From: Flavobacterium sp. YJ01
Lineage (GTDB): Bacteria > Bacteroidota > Bacteroidia > Flavobacteriales > Flavobacteriaceae
Assembly: GCF_029320955.1 (NCBI RefSeq)
Contig: NZ_CP119757.1
Coordinates: forward strand, 4,774,001 to 4,838,000
Direction: 5' to 3'
Length of the DNA: 64,000 nucleotides
This document shows, piece after piece, positions 17,834 to 26,974 of the stretch (its first letter is position 1; each line of letters opens with the position of its first letter). Made by a program: the position numbers and the translations under genes. The notes under the pieces were generated by a model, which saw nothing but the letters and a program-made list of their open reading frames with translations, searched no databases and was not told the origin of the DNA.

Positions 17834-19018
17834 ATGAAAAAATTATTTTCAAAGCGTTTTAGTATCGTAATGCTAAGCGTGATAGGATTGGGGTTATTGA
17901 CTGTTTCTTGCGATGATGATCCGATTCCGTTACGTGATCCAAACGGTACAGGCGGAGCTGAATTTAAATATACTTGGGCACAAACAGCCGATTCTTTGCA
18001 AACAGCAACTTACAATACTTACTTAGGTTCTAATGGAACTTTTATAGAAAACAATACAGGAAAAAGCACTTTCAATTATTGGCCAAATGCACACGTTTTG
18101 GATGTTTTGGTGGATGGCTTTGTAAGAACTGGAAATGAGAATTACAAAACAAGAATGAAAGCTTTGGTACAAGGAATCAAAGTTAAAAACGGAAATAATA
18201 CTTATAACAATGTTTTTAATGATGATATGCTTTGGCTAGCAAATTCTTGCCTTCGTGCTTATGACGCAACAAAAGATCAAGAATATAAAGATGTTGCCGA
18301 TTATTTATGGGGAAGAATAAAATTAAGCTGGAGTGATGTTTTTGGTGGAGGAATTACTTGGAAACAAGATACGCCAAGACAGAAAAATGCCGTTTCAAAC
18401 GGTCCAGCAGTAATTCTTGCCATGAGATTGTATGAAATCGATAAAAAAGCAGATGATTTAGATTGGGCAAAAAAAATCTATGCATGGCAAAAAGCTAATC
18501 TTGTAGATCCGGTTACTGGAACTGTTTGGGATAATATATCAGAAGTAAACGGAGTAATTACAACCAACAAAGACTGGGTTTTTACTTATAACATGGGAAC
18601 ATGGATTGGAGCAGGTCTAAGATTATACAAAGCAACAAACGACCAAGTATATCTTGACGATGCTGTAAAATGCGGAAGAACAGTTTTGGTGAGTCCAAAA
18701 TTGCTTTCAGAAGGTCTTTTAAGAGATGAAGGACAAGGAGATGGCGGATTATTTAAAGGTATCTTAGTGCGTTATTTCGTAGAACTTACTGAGCATCCAA
18801 CAATTAATTCTACAGATAAAGAAAAATTTGCAGCTTTCATGAAATTTAATGCTCAGACATTTTACAAAAAAGGAATTTTAAGACCTTCAATGTTATCAGG
18901 AAGCAATTGGAAAGCAGCACCTGCGGCAGGAGCAAACACAGATCTTACAACCCAATTGAGCGGGGTTATGTTAATAGAAGCAGCTGCCAAGCTGGATAAA
19001 GATGGTTATTTTAATTAA
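17834..19018 (+). CDS. GH76 endo-alpha-1,6-mannanase, surface lipoprotein
   Basis: This enzyme of 394 residues should cleave the alpha-1,6-mannose backbone of fungal-type mannans. The lipobox TVSC (Cys26) followed by DDD fits an outer-membrane, probably surface-exposed, lipoprotein. The (alpha/alpha)6 fold of GH76 is indicated by the catalytic double aspartate in FNDDMLWLA (Asp130-Asp131) and the conserved GGGITWKQ and KNAVSNGPAVILAM segments. Acting outside the cell, it would generate oligosaccharides for the SusC/SusD pair. It lies 17 bases after a hairpin. The coding start also contains CGTTTTAGTAT (17855-17865), an exact half of the LacI operator, which is probably chance. Confidence 0.92.
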   Translation: MKKLFSKRFSIVMLSVIGLGLLTVSCDDDPIPLRDPNGTGGAEFKYTWAQTADSLQTATYNTYLGSNGTFIENNTGKSTFNYWPNAHVLDVLVDGFVRTGNENYKTRMKALVQGIKVKNGNNTYNNVFNDDMLWLANSCLRAYDATKDQEYKDVADYLWGRIKLSWSDVFGGGITWKQDTPRQKNAVSNGPAVILAMRLYEIDKKADDLDWAKKIYAWQKANLVDPVTGTVWDNISEVNGVITTNKDWVFTYNMGTWIGAGLRLYKATNDQVYLDDAVKCGRTVLVSPKLLSEGLLRDEGQGDGGLFKGILVRYFVELTEHPTINSTDKEKFAAFMKFNAQTFYKKGILRPSMLSGSNWKAAPAAGANTDLTTQLSGVMLIEAAAKLDKDGYFN

Positions 19019-19054
19019 TTAGTTTAAGTAGTATTTGTTAGTAATTTTTGTAAC

Positions 19055-19082
19055 ACCTGAAGGTTATAAAAAGCCTTCAGGT
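19055..19082 (+). terminator. Hairpin between GH76 and GH2
   Basis: A 9-bp GC-richer stem (ACCTGAAGG 19055-19063 with CCTTCAGGT 19074-19082) is followed by TTTATATTATTTTATTT, in the 101-base gap after GH76. It has intrinsic-terminator form inside a same-strand gene cluster. Confidence 0.7.
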
Positions 19083-19119
19083 TTTATATTATTTTATTTA
19101 AACCTCAAGAAATAGCATA

Positions 19120-20928
19120 ATGAAGCATAAAATCAGCATAATACTTTTTCTCTTTTTAGGATTAAATTGCATCGCGCAATGGCAACCGCAGGGAGACAAA
19201 ATCAAAACAAAATGGGCAGAACAAGTAGATCCTAAAAACACGCTTCCAGAATATCCTAGACCTATAATGGAAAGAAGCCAATGGAAAAATCTTAACGGTT
19301 TATGGAACTACGCAATACAACCCGCGGGACAAACTGCGCCAAAAGGATATGACGGAAAAATTCTCGTTCCTTTTGCTGTAGAATCAAGCCTTTCGGGTGT
19401 AATGAAAACGGTTGGCTCAGAAAATGAACTTTGGTACGAAACAAATTTTACAGTAGATAATTCATGGAAAAATAAAGACATTTTAGTGCATTTTGGTGCT
19501 GTAGATTGGAAAACAGAAGTTTATATTAACGATATAAAAATCGGCACGCATACGGGAGGTTTTGTTCCTTTTAGTTTTAACATCACGCCTTATTTAAATG
19601 GAAAATCTCAAAAATTAGTTGTAAAAGTTTGGGATCCAACAAATGACGGAACGCAGCCAAGAGGAAAACAGGTTAAAAATCCAGAAAGCATTTGGTACAC
19701 GCCTGTAACGGGTATTTGGCAAACGGTTTGGTTAGAACCTGTTAGTAAAAAACATTTCACAAATTTAAGAACAACTCCAGATATTGATCGCAACACAATA
19801 AACATAAAAGCAGAGGCAGAAGGCGCAAACACTGGAGATATTGTCGAAATTACCGTTTTAGATGGTAATCAAACAATTGCATCAGAAAAAGCTGTTGCAG
19901 GACAATCGTTGGATATTGTTTTAAAAAACCCGAAATTGTGGTCGCCAGATTCACCTTTTTTATATGATGTGAAAGTAAAATTGCTTAGTGGGGGAAAAGT
20001 AGCAGACGAAGTAAAAAGTTATTTCGCTATGCGTAAAATTTCTTCAAAAAGAAATCAAAATGGTATTGTGAGAATTCAATTGAACAATAAAGATTGTTTT
20101 CAGTTCGGTCCTTTAGATCAAGGCTGGTGGCCTGACGGATTGTACACAGCTCCAACAGATGAAGCTTTAAAATACGATTTGGTTCGAACTAAAGAATTAG
20201 GTTTCAACATGATTCGCAAACACGTAAAAGTAGAACCTGCAAGATGGTACACGCATTGCGATAAAATGGGAATTATGGTTTGGCAAGATATGCCGAGCGG
20301 AGATGAAGGTCCGATTTGGCAAATGCACAAATATTTTGAAGGAACAGAATTGAAAAGAACAGCTCAATCTGAGGAAACCTACAAAAAAGAATGGAGAGAA
20401 ATTATGGATCATTTGTATTCTTATCCGAGTATTGTGGTTTGGGTTCCGTTCAACGAAGCATGGGGACAATTCAAAACGGTCGAAATTACAGAATGGACCA
20501 AAAATCATGATCCAAGCCGATTGGTAAATTCGTCAAGTGGGGGAAATCATTTTCAGACAGGAGATATGCTAGATATTCATCATTATCCTGGTCCAGAATT
20601 GAAGTTGTATGATGCTCGAAGAATTACTGTTTTAGGCGAATATGGCGGAATCGGTTTTCCAGTTACCGGACATCTTTGGCAAGCAGACAAAAATTGGGGT
20701 TATACACAGTTTAAAAATACAGACGAAACAACGGCAAAGTATAGAGAATATGCAGATCAATTAATAAAACAAGCCAAAGTTGGATTTTCAGCAGCAGTTT
20801 ACACGCAAACGACAGATGTAGAAGGAGAAGTAAATGGTTTTATGACTTATGATCGTAAAGTGGATAAAATGAATTTTTCTGAAGTAAATAAAATCAACAA
20901 AGAAGTAATTAATTCGATTAATAATTAA
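19120..20928 (+). CDS. GH2-family glycoside hydrolase, secreted
   Basis: This 602-residue enzyme belongs to the GH2 clan of beta-galactosidases, beta-mannosidases and beta-glucuronidases. A signal peptide ends near NCIAQ (residue 20). The sugar-binding jelly-roll domain (about 45-210) contains WYTPVTGIWQTVWLEPV, an immunoglobulin-like domain follows (about 211-310), and the TIM barrel carries the acid/base in VPFNEAWGQF (Asn445-Glu446) and the nucleophile in VLGEYGG (Glu507). The barrel motif FNMIRKHVKVEP replaces the N(A)VRTSHYP form of classical beta-galactosidases, so the substrate cannot be named. In this locus it would remove a beta-linked decoration from mannan. The next gene starts 7 bases later. 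Confidence 0.9.
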   Translation: MKHKISIILFLFLGLNCIAQWQPQGDKIKTKWAEQVDPKNTLPEYPRPIMERSQWKNLNGLWNYAIQPAGQTAPKGYDGKILVPFAVESSLSGVMKTVGSENELWYETNFTVDNSWKNKDILVHFGAVDWKTEVYINDIKIGTHTGGFVPFSFNITPYLNGKSQKLVVKVWDPTNDGTQPRGKQVKNPESIWYTPVTGIWQTVWLEPVSKKHFTNLRTTPDIDRNTINIKAEAEGANTGDIVEITVLDGNQTIASEKAVAGQSLDIVLKNPKLWSPDSPFLYDVKVKLLSGGKVADEVKSYFAMRKISSKRNQNGIVRIQLNNKDCFQFGPLDQGWWPDGLYTAPTDEALKYDLVRTKELGFNMIRKHVKVEPARWYTHCDKMGIMVWQDMPSGDEGPIWQMHKYFEGTELKRTAQSEETYKKEWREIMDHLYSYPSIVVWVPFNEAWGQFKTVEITEWTKNHDPSRLVNSSSGGNHFQTGDMLDIHHYPGPELKLYDARRITVLGEYGGIGFPVTGHLWQADKNWGYTQFKNTDETTAKYREYADQLIKQAKVGFSAAVYTQTTDVEGEVNGFMTYDRKVDKMNFSEVNKINKEVINSINN

Positions 20929-20935
20929 AGTTGTG

Positions 20936-23227
20936 ATGAATATTAAAAACTCCATTGTCTTTACGCTTTTCACTTTCACTTTTTTAAGTGCACAAAATCC
21001 GCAGGTTATAACGCCGCAACAGCCTATCGATTGGGTAAATCCTTTAATTGGTTCCGATTCAGATTACGGAATTTCAAACGGAAATACCTATCCTGCAATC
21101 GCAATGCCGTGGGGAATGAATTTTTGGACGCCTCAAACAGGAAAAATGGGCGACGGTTGGGCTTATACTTATAAATCAAACCGAATTAGAGGCTTTAAAC
21201 AAACCCATCAGCCATCTCCTTGGATGAATGATTACGGGCAGTTTTCTATAATGCCAGTAACGGGCGAATTAAAATTTAAGGAAGAAGATAGACAAAGCTG
21301 GTTTTCGCATAAAGCAGAAACTGTTACGCCATATTATTATAGCGTTTATCTCGCAGATCACAATGTTACAACTGAAATTACGCCAACAGAAAGAGCGGCA
21401 AGATTTAGATTTACGTTTCCAGAAACTGACAAATCTTATATCGTAATCGATGCTTTTGATAAAGGTTCATATGTAAAAATTATTCCTTCTGAAAGAAAAA
21501 TTATCGGCTACACAACCAAAAATAGCGGCGGTGTTCCAGAGAATTTTAAAAACTATTTCGTCATCATTTTCGATAAAGATTTCCAGCTGAATTCTACTTT
21601 CAACGGAGATGCTTTAGAAAATGCTTTAGAAATGAAAGCCGATCATGCAGGTGCTGTAATTGGTTTTAAAACAAAAGTAGGCGAAAAAGTAAATGCTCAA
21701 GTGGCTTCTTCTTTTATCAGTTATGAACAAGCCGAATTAAACTTAAAAGAAATCGGAACTAATAACTTCGATCAGCTTAAGGAAAAAGGAAAAAACATTT
21801 GGAATAAAGAATTAGGAAGAATTAAAGTTGATGGGGGAACTTCAGATCAATTCGGTACTTTTTATTCTTGTTTGTACAGATCGTTGCTTTTTCCAAGAAA
21901 ATTTTATGAGTACGATAAAAACAATAAAGTCGTGCATAACAGTCCATACAACGGAAAAGTTTTGTCGGGATATATGTTTGCAGATACTGGTTTTTGGGAC
22001 ACTTTTAGGGCGTTATATCCTTTCTTAAATTTAATGTATCCAGAATTGAATACGCAGATGCAGGAAGGTTTATCAAATGCGTTTAACGAAAGTGGCTGGC
22101 TTCCAGAATGGTCAAGTCCAGGTTTGCGCGATATTATGGTCGGAAATAATTCGGCATCGATCGTTTCTGAAGCATATTTGAAAAGCGGAAAAGTAAAAAG
22201 CTACGATATTGAGAATTTATACAAAGCTTTAATTCATGGAGCAAACAATGCTGGTCCGATGAAAGCAGTTGGTCGTGCAGCGGCTAATTCATACAATGCT
22301 TTAGGTTATGTTCCAAATGATGAAGTGAATGAAAGTGCCGCTAGAACTTTGGAATATGCTTATGACGATTTTGCCATTTATCAATTAGCGAAAGCATTAA
22401 ATAAGCCAAAATCAGAAATTGATTTGTACAAAAAAAGAAGTTTAAACTATAAAAATCTTTTTGATCCGAAATACAATTTGATGCGTCCAAAAAATAAAGA
22501 CGGAAAATTTATGGAACCGTTTGATCCTTTCCAATGGTTTAACGGATTTACAGAAGGAAACAGCTGGCATTATTCGTGGTCAGTTTTTCACGATGTACAA
22601 GGTTTGGTTAATTTAATGGGCGGAAAAGAAACGTTTGTTTCTCAATTGGATAAAGTTTTCTCATCGCCTCCAGTTTTTGCCACAAAAGATTTTAAAGGTG
22701 GTGTAATTCACGAAATGAGAGAAATGCAGATTGCCAATATGGGACAATACGCGCACGGAAATCAACCAATTCAACACATGATTTATTTGTATAATTATGC
22801 AGGAGAACCTTGGAAAGCACAATATTGGGTAAGAGAAACTATGAACAGAATGTATCACGCAACGCCAGATGGTTATTGCGGCGACGAAGATAACGGACAA
22901 ACTTCGGCTTGGTATGTTTTTTCTTCTTTAGGATTTTATCCTGTAACTCCCGCTTCAGATCAATATGTAATTGGTGCGCCATTGTTTAAAAAAGTGACAC
23001 TTCAATTAGAAAATGGAAAATCAATTACAATTAATTCTCCAGAAAATAGTGAGCAGAATCGATACATTCAAAACATGAAATTGAATGGAAAAGTTTACAC
23101 AAAAAACTGGTTAAGCCATTCTGAATTAATGAAAGGCGCAACTTTGGATTTTGATATGTCATCGGAACCAAATAAGAAAAGAGGAATCAATAAAGAAGAT
23201 TTTCCATACTCTTTATCAAACGAATAA
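20936..23227 (+). CDS. GH92 exo-alpha-mannosidase (first copy)
   Basis: This 763-residue calcium-dependent enzyme of GH92 removes alpha-linked mannose (alpha-1,2, -1,3, -1,4 or -1,6) from side chains or ends. ATG 20936 follows a possible GTG at 20933 and is preferred. A signal peptide ends near LSAQ. GH92 marks include the N-terminal WVNPLIGSD and GNTYPAIAMPWGMNFWTPQTG, the central DTGFWDTFRALYP, the segment EGNSWHYSW, and the catalytic region YCGDEDNGQTSAWYVFSSLGFYPV with acidic residues Asp650, Glu651 and Asp652. It sits between GH2 and GH125, within short gaps, so it is cotranscribed. Linkage specificity cannot be read from sequence. Confidence 0.94.
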   Translation: MNIKNSIVFTLFTFTFLSAQNPQVITPQQPIDWVNPLIGSDSDYGISNGNTYPAIAMPWGMNFWTPQTGKMGDGWAYTYKSNRIRGFKQTHQPSPWMNDYGQFSIMPVTGELKFKEEDRQSWFSHKAETVTPYYYSVYLADHNVTTEITPTERAARFRFTFPETDKSYIVIDAFDKGSYVKIIPSERKIIGYTTKNSGGVPENFKNYFVIIFDKDFQLNSTFNGDALENALEMKADHAGAVIGFKTKVGEKVNAQVASSFISYEQAELNLKEIGTNNFDQLKEKGKNIWNKELGRIKVDGGTSDQFGTFYSCLYRSLLFPRKFYEYDKNNKVVHNSPYNGKVLSGYMFADTGFWDTFRALYPFLNLMYPELNTQMQEGLSNAFNESGWLPEWSSPGLRDIMVGNNSASIVSEAYLKSGKVKSYDIENLYKALIHGANNAGPMKAVGRAAANSYNALGYVPNDEVNESAARTLEYAYDDFAIYQLAKALNKPKSEIDLYKKRSLNYKNLFDPKYNLMRPKNKDGKFMEPFDPFQWFNGFTEGNSWHYSWSVFHDVQGLVNLMGGKETFVSQLDKVFSSPPVFATKDFKGGVIHEMREMQIANMGQYAHGNQPIQHMIYLYNYAGEPWKAQYWVRETMNRMYHATPDGYCGDEDNGQTSAWYVFSSLGFYPVTPASDQYVIGAPLFKKVTLQLENGKSITINSPENSEQNRYIQNMKLNGKVYTKNWLSHSELMKGATLDFDMSSEPNKKRGINKEDFPYSLSNE

Positions 23228-23275
23228 AAAAGAATAAATGGAGGTTCTTGCCTTCACAATTTAAAATATATCATT

Positions 23276-24709
23276 ATGCAAAGAAGAAAATTTATCCAAA
23301 ACACCGTTTTATTTAGCAGTTTAGCCCTTATTGATCCTCTAGAAATAGTGGCTGGAACAAAAGCTGCTGTTAAGGATTTTCCAATTGTCAGAGTTCCCAA
23401 AAACAAAAGAAATTTTGAAAGTGAGTTTATTGAAAAAACAATTGCTGAATTTCAAAAAAATGTAAAAGATAAAGAGTTAGGATGGTTGTTTAACAACTGT
23501 TTTCCGAACACATTGGATACAACTGTAACATATTCACAAAAAAACGGACGTCCAGATACGTATGTAATTACGGGAGATATTGATGCGATGTGGTTACGTG
23601 ACAGTTCTGCGCAAGTTTGGCCGTATATGGCTTTTGCAGGAAAAGATGAAAAATTAAAAAATCTGATTGCTGGTGTTATCAACAGACAGACAGAATATAT
23701 TTTGAAAGATCCTTATGCGAATGCATTTTACAACGATCCGAACAAAAAAGGCGAGTGGACAAGTGATCATACAGACATGAAACCTGGTGTTCACGAAAGA
23801 AAATATGAAATTGATTCTCTTTGCTATCCAATCAGATTAGCGTACAATTATTGGAAAAATACAAAAGACGTTTCTCCTTTTGATGAAAATTGGGTAAAAG
23901 CGATTAAAACGACTTTAAAGACTTTTAAAGATCAGCAGCAAAAAGATGGTAAAAATCCATATACTTTCCAGAGAACGACGCAATTTGCTACCGACACAAG
24001 ACCTTTAAAAGGTTACGGATATCCAGTAAAACCAGTTGGTTTGGTTTGTTCTGCTTTTAGACCAAGTGACGATGCAACTGTTTTTTCTTTCTTAATTCCT
24101 TCAAATTTCTTCATTGTAGCAAGTATGAATCAGGCGGCAGAAATGTTAGAAGCCATTAAAAAAGACACTGCAACGGCTAAAGAATTAAGAGCTTTAGCAG
24201 ATGAAGTTTCAAAAGCAATTAAAGAACATGCCATTGTAAAACATCCAAAACACGGTGATATTTATGCATTTGAAGTAGATGGATTTGGCGGACATTTAAT
24301 GATGGACGATTCTAATGTTCCGAGTTTATTAAGTTTACCGTATTTAGATGCTATCGACGTTAAAGATCCAATTTATCAAAATACTAGAAGATTTGTTCTT
24401 TCAGAAGACAATCCGTTTTTCTTCAAAGGTAAAGTGGCGGAAGGAATTGGCGGTCCACACGTAGGAATGGATATGATTTGGCCAATGTCATTGGTTATGA
24501 GAGCTTATACAACTTCAGATGCAAACGAAATTAAAGATTGTATCAGAATGCTAAAAGCTTCTCATGGAGACACCGGTTTTATGCATGAATCTTTCCACAA
24601 AGACGATGCTAAGAATTTTACTAGATCTTGGTTTGCTTGGACAAACACTTTGTTTGGAGAACTTTTATGGGACACTTATAAAACCAACCCCAAGCTACTG
24701 GAGTTATAA
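23276..24709 (+). CDS. GH125 exo-alpha-1,6-mannosidase with a Tat-like signal
   Basis: This 477-residue inverting exo-alpha-1,6-mannosidase would take single mannose units from debranched alpha-1,6-oligosaccharides made by GH76. The GH125 core is clear: ITGDIDAMWLRDSSAQVWPY (98-117), GFGGHLMMDDSNVPSLLSLPY, MDMIWPMSLVMRAYTT and the C-terminal GDTGFMHESFHKDD...FTRSWFAWTNTLFGEL. The N-terminus MQRRKFIQ followed by a hydrophobic stretch resembles a twin-arginine signal, so it may be exported folded to the periplasm. It lies 48 bases after the first GH92 and 29 bases before the second, making a GH92-GH125-GH92 debranching block. Confidence 0.94.
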   Translation: MQRRKFIQNTVLFSSLALIDPLEIVAGTKAAVKDFPIVRVPKNKRNFESEFIEKTIAEFQKNVKDKELGWLFNNCFPNTLDTTVTYSQKNGRPDTYVITGDIDAMWLRDSSAQVWPYMAFAGKDEKLKNLIAGVINRQTEYILKDPYANAFYNDPNKKGEWTSDHTDMKPGVHERKYEIDSLCYPIRLAYNYWKNTKDVSPFDENWVKAIKTTLKTFKDQQQKDGKNPYTFQRTTQFATDTRPLKGYGYPVKPVGLVCSAFRPSDDATVFSFLIPSNFFIVASMNQAAEMLEAIKKDTATAKELRALADEVSKAIKEHAIVKHPKHGDIYAFEVDGFGGHLMMDDSNVPSLLSLPYLDAIDVKDPIYQNTRRFVLSEDNPFFFKGKVAEGIGGPHVGMDMIWPMSLVMRAYTTSDANEIKDCIRMLKASHGDTGFMHESFHKDDAKNFTRSWFAWTNTLFGELLWDTYKTNPKLLEL

Positions 24710-24738
24710 CTTTTAACCGATTTTAATTTTTTAAAATT

Positions 24739-26916
24739 ATGAAATTAAGAAAGAAAATATTACTCGCGACATTAACAATGTCTATGGCGAGCCTGACAAC
24801 TATTGCTCAAAAATCAGGCGGAGGTCTTGCAAAAGGAAAATATACAGCTTTGGTCAATCCGTTTATTGGAACAGCGCCTTTACTTGATACAAAAATTATT
24901 GGTTATACACCTCCAAAAGATATGCGTGTTTGGGCAGGTTTGGTTTTTCCTGGTTCTTCTGTACCCAACGCAATGGTGCAATTAAGTCCGATGACGAAAT
25001 ACAGATCTGGAGCTGGTTATGAATATGAAGATACCGAAATTTTAGGTTTCACGCATACCAATAAAGGACATTGGAATTTATGCCACATTCCGTTATTACC
25101 CGTTTCAGAAGGCGCTTCATTTCCTTATAAATCATCTTTCAGTCACAATCAGGAAAAAGCAAGTCCTGCGTATTATGAAGTATTTTTAAAAGATTATAAT
25201 GTTCAAGTAAAACTGACTTCAACCTTACGTTGCGGAATCCACGAATATACATTCAAAAATAATAAAGGAAGAAAAGTACTTTTTGATTTAGGAAAAGCAA
25301 ATAATCGTGTAGACGATTGGCAAATCAAACAAGAAGGCACAAATGCAGTGAGCGGTTTTCAAAGAACTGGAGGCGAAAAAATATATTTTTATGCGACTTT
25401 AAGTAGTCCAATTGATAAATTAGATACTAAAGATATCGCAAAAAGTGGCGGTTATACTTTGATAAATATCAAAGATGGCGATAACAAACCCGTTACAGTA
25501 AAAATTGCTTTATCGTTTGTAAGTGTTGAAAATGCAACTGAAAATCTGAAAGCAGAAGTTGGTGATAAAACGCTAACAAAAGTTTTTGAAGAAGGAAGTT
25601 CAGAATGGGAAAAACTGCTTTCGAAAATTCAAGTAAAAGGCGGTACAGACGAACAAAATGTAATGTTTTATAGCATGTTGTACAGATCATTTTTATGGCC
25701 AGCTTTAAGAAGCGATGTAAATGGACAATTTACAGACGAAGCTGGAAAAGTTCGCAGAGAAAATTATCGTTATTACACAATTCCTTCATTATGGGATGAT
25801 TACAGAAATAAATTGGTTTTATTGAGTATTTTTTCTCCAGAAGTTACGGCAGATGTCATCAGTTCAATTATCAATGAAGGAGAAATTAAAGGTTTCATTC
25901 CGACGTTCTTTCACGGAGATCACGCGGCATCTTTTATTGCTGGTTCTTACATGCGAGGAATTCGAAATTACGACGTTAAAAAAGCTTATGAATTATTATT
26001 AAATAACGCTTACAAAGAAGGCGGAACAAGACCTCATATCGCAGAATATATAGCAAAAGGCTATGTGCCAGAACAAGATATTAAGGATCCTAAAGTAGAA
26101 ACGGTAGCAAATGCAGCAGTTACAAAAACGCTCGAATATTCTTATGACGATCACGCGCTGGCTTTGTTGGCGAAAGAATTAAACGACACAGAGCATTATA
26201 ATGATTTGACAAAACGTTCTAAAAATTACGCCAATGTTTTTGATAAAGAATCCACTTTTATGCGAGGAAGATTGGCAAACGGCAATTGGATTACACCTTT
26301 TAATCCTGAATTTCCGTATTATGAATATATGTACAGAGAAGCAAATGCATGGCAACTTTCATTTTTCGTTCCGCATGATATGCCGGGATTGGTGAAATTG
26401 TATGGAGGCGACAAACCGTTTGAAGCAAAATTGGATGAATTTTTTACAAAACCTTGGAACCCAAATTATATTGCTTGGAATATTTCTGGTTTTATCGGTC
26501 AATATTGTCATGGAAATCAGCCCGATCATGAAGCGCCGTTTTCGTATTATTTTATAAATAAACCTGAAAAATCGCAAAAAGTAATTGACGAGATTTTAGA
26601 TACGATGTACGGAATTGGTCCAGAAAAACTGGCAATGAGCGGCATGGATGATGCGGGAGAAATGTCTTCTTGGTATGTTTTTGGCGCTTTAGGATTATAT
26701 CCGTTATCGCCTGCAGATCCTGAATATATTGTGACAGTTCCGATTTTTAAAGAAGTTTCGTGGACAACTCCGCAAGGAAAAAAAGTAACGATTAAAAATC
26801 CAAACGGGAAAAGAGATTTAGAATCTATTAAAGTAAATGGTTCTAAAATCAATAGTTATTTCATTTCTCACGATTTATTTAAAAATGGTGGCGAAATTCA
26901 GCTTCAAACAAAATAA
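24739..26916 (+). CDS. GH92 exo-alpha-mannosidase (second copy)
   Basis: This is a second, clearly different GH92 enzyme of 725 residues with a cleavable signal peptide (ending near TTIAQ, residue 24). Family features are ALVNPFIGTAP near the N-terminus, the aromatic-rich GYEYEDTEILGFTHTNKGHW, SLWDDYRNKLVLL, EANAWQLSFFVPHDMPGL, and the catalytic loop GMDDAGEMSSWYVFGALGLYPLSPADPEY (acidic residues Asp637, Asp638 and Glu641). The first copy has DEDNGQTSAW at the equivalent place, so the two probably differ in linkage preference. It ends the first mannosidase block and is followed by a hairpin. Confidence 0.94.
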   Translation: MKLRKKILLATLTMSMASLTTIAQKSGGGLAKGKYTALVNPFIGTAPLLDTKIIGYTPPKDMRVWAGLVFPGSSVPNAMVQLSPMTKYRSGAGYEYEDTEILGFTHTNKGHWNLCHIPLLPVSEGASFPYKSSFSHNQEKASPAYYEVFLKDYNVQVKLTSTLRCGIHEYTFKNNKGRKVLFDLGKANNRVDDWQIKQEGTNAVSGFQRTGGEKIYFYATLSSPIDKLDTKDIAKSGGYTLINIKDGDNKPVTVKIALSFVSVENATENLKAEVGDKTLTKVFEEGSSEWEKLLSKIQVKGGTDEQNVMFYSMLYRSFLWPALRSDVNGQFTDEAGKVRRENYRYYTIPSLWDDYRNKLVLLSIFSPEVTADVISSIINEGEIKGFIPTFFHGDHAASFIAGSYMRGIRNYDVKKAYELLLNNAYKEGGTRPHIAEYIAKGYVPEQDIKDPKVETVANAAVTKTLEYSYDDHALALLAKELNDTEHYNDLTKRSKNYANVFDKESTFMRGRLANGNWITPFNPEFPYYEYMYREANAWQLSFFVPHDMPGLVKLYGGDKPFEAKLDEFFTKPWNPNYIAWNISGFIGQYCHGNQPDHEAPFSYYFINKPEKSQKVIDEILDTMYGIGPEKLAMSGMDDAGEMSSWYVFGALGLYPLSPADPEYIVTVPIFKEVSWTTPQGKKVTIKNPNGKRDLESIKVNGSKINSYFISHDLFKNGGEIQLQTK

Positions 26917-26926
26917 TTCAATCTAT

Positions 26927-26955
26927 AATAGCGTCCCATTTTTTGGGACGTTATT
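26927..26955 (+). terminator. Hairpin between GH92 and GH97
   Basis: A 12-bp stem (26927-26938 with 26944-26955, one G-U pair) with a T-rich loop is followed by TATATAAAA. It stands 10 bases after the second GH92 stop and 19 bases before the GH97 start. It is terminator-like or an mRNA-stability hairpin inside the locus. Confidence 0.65.
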
Positions 26956-26974
26956 TATATAAAAACGATTTTAC

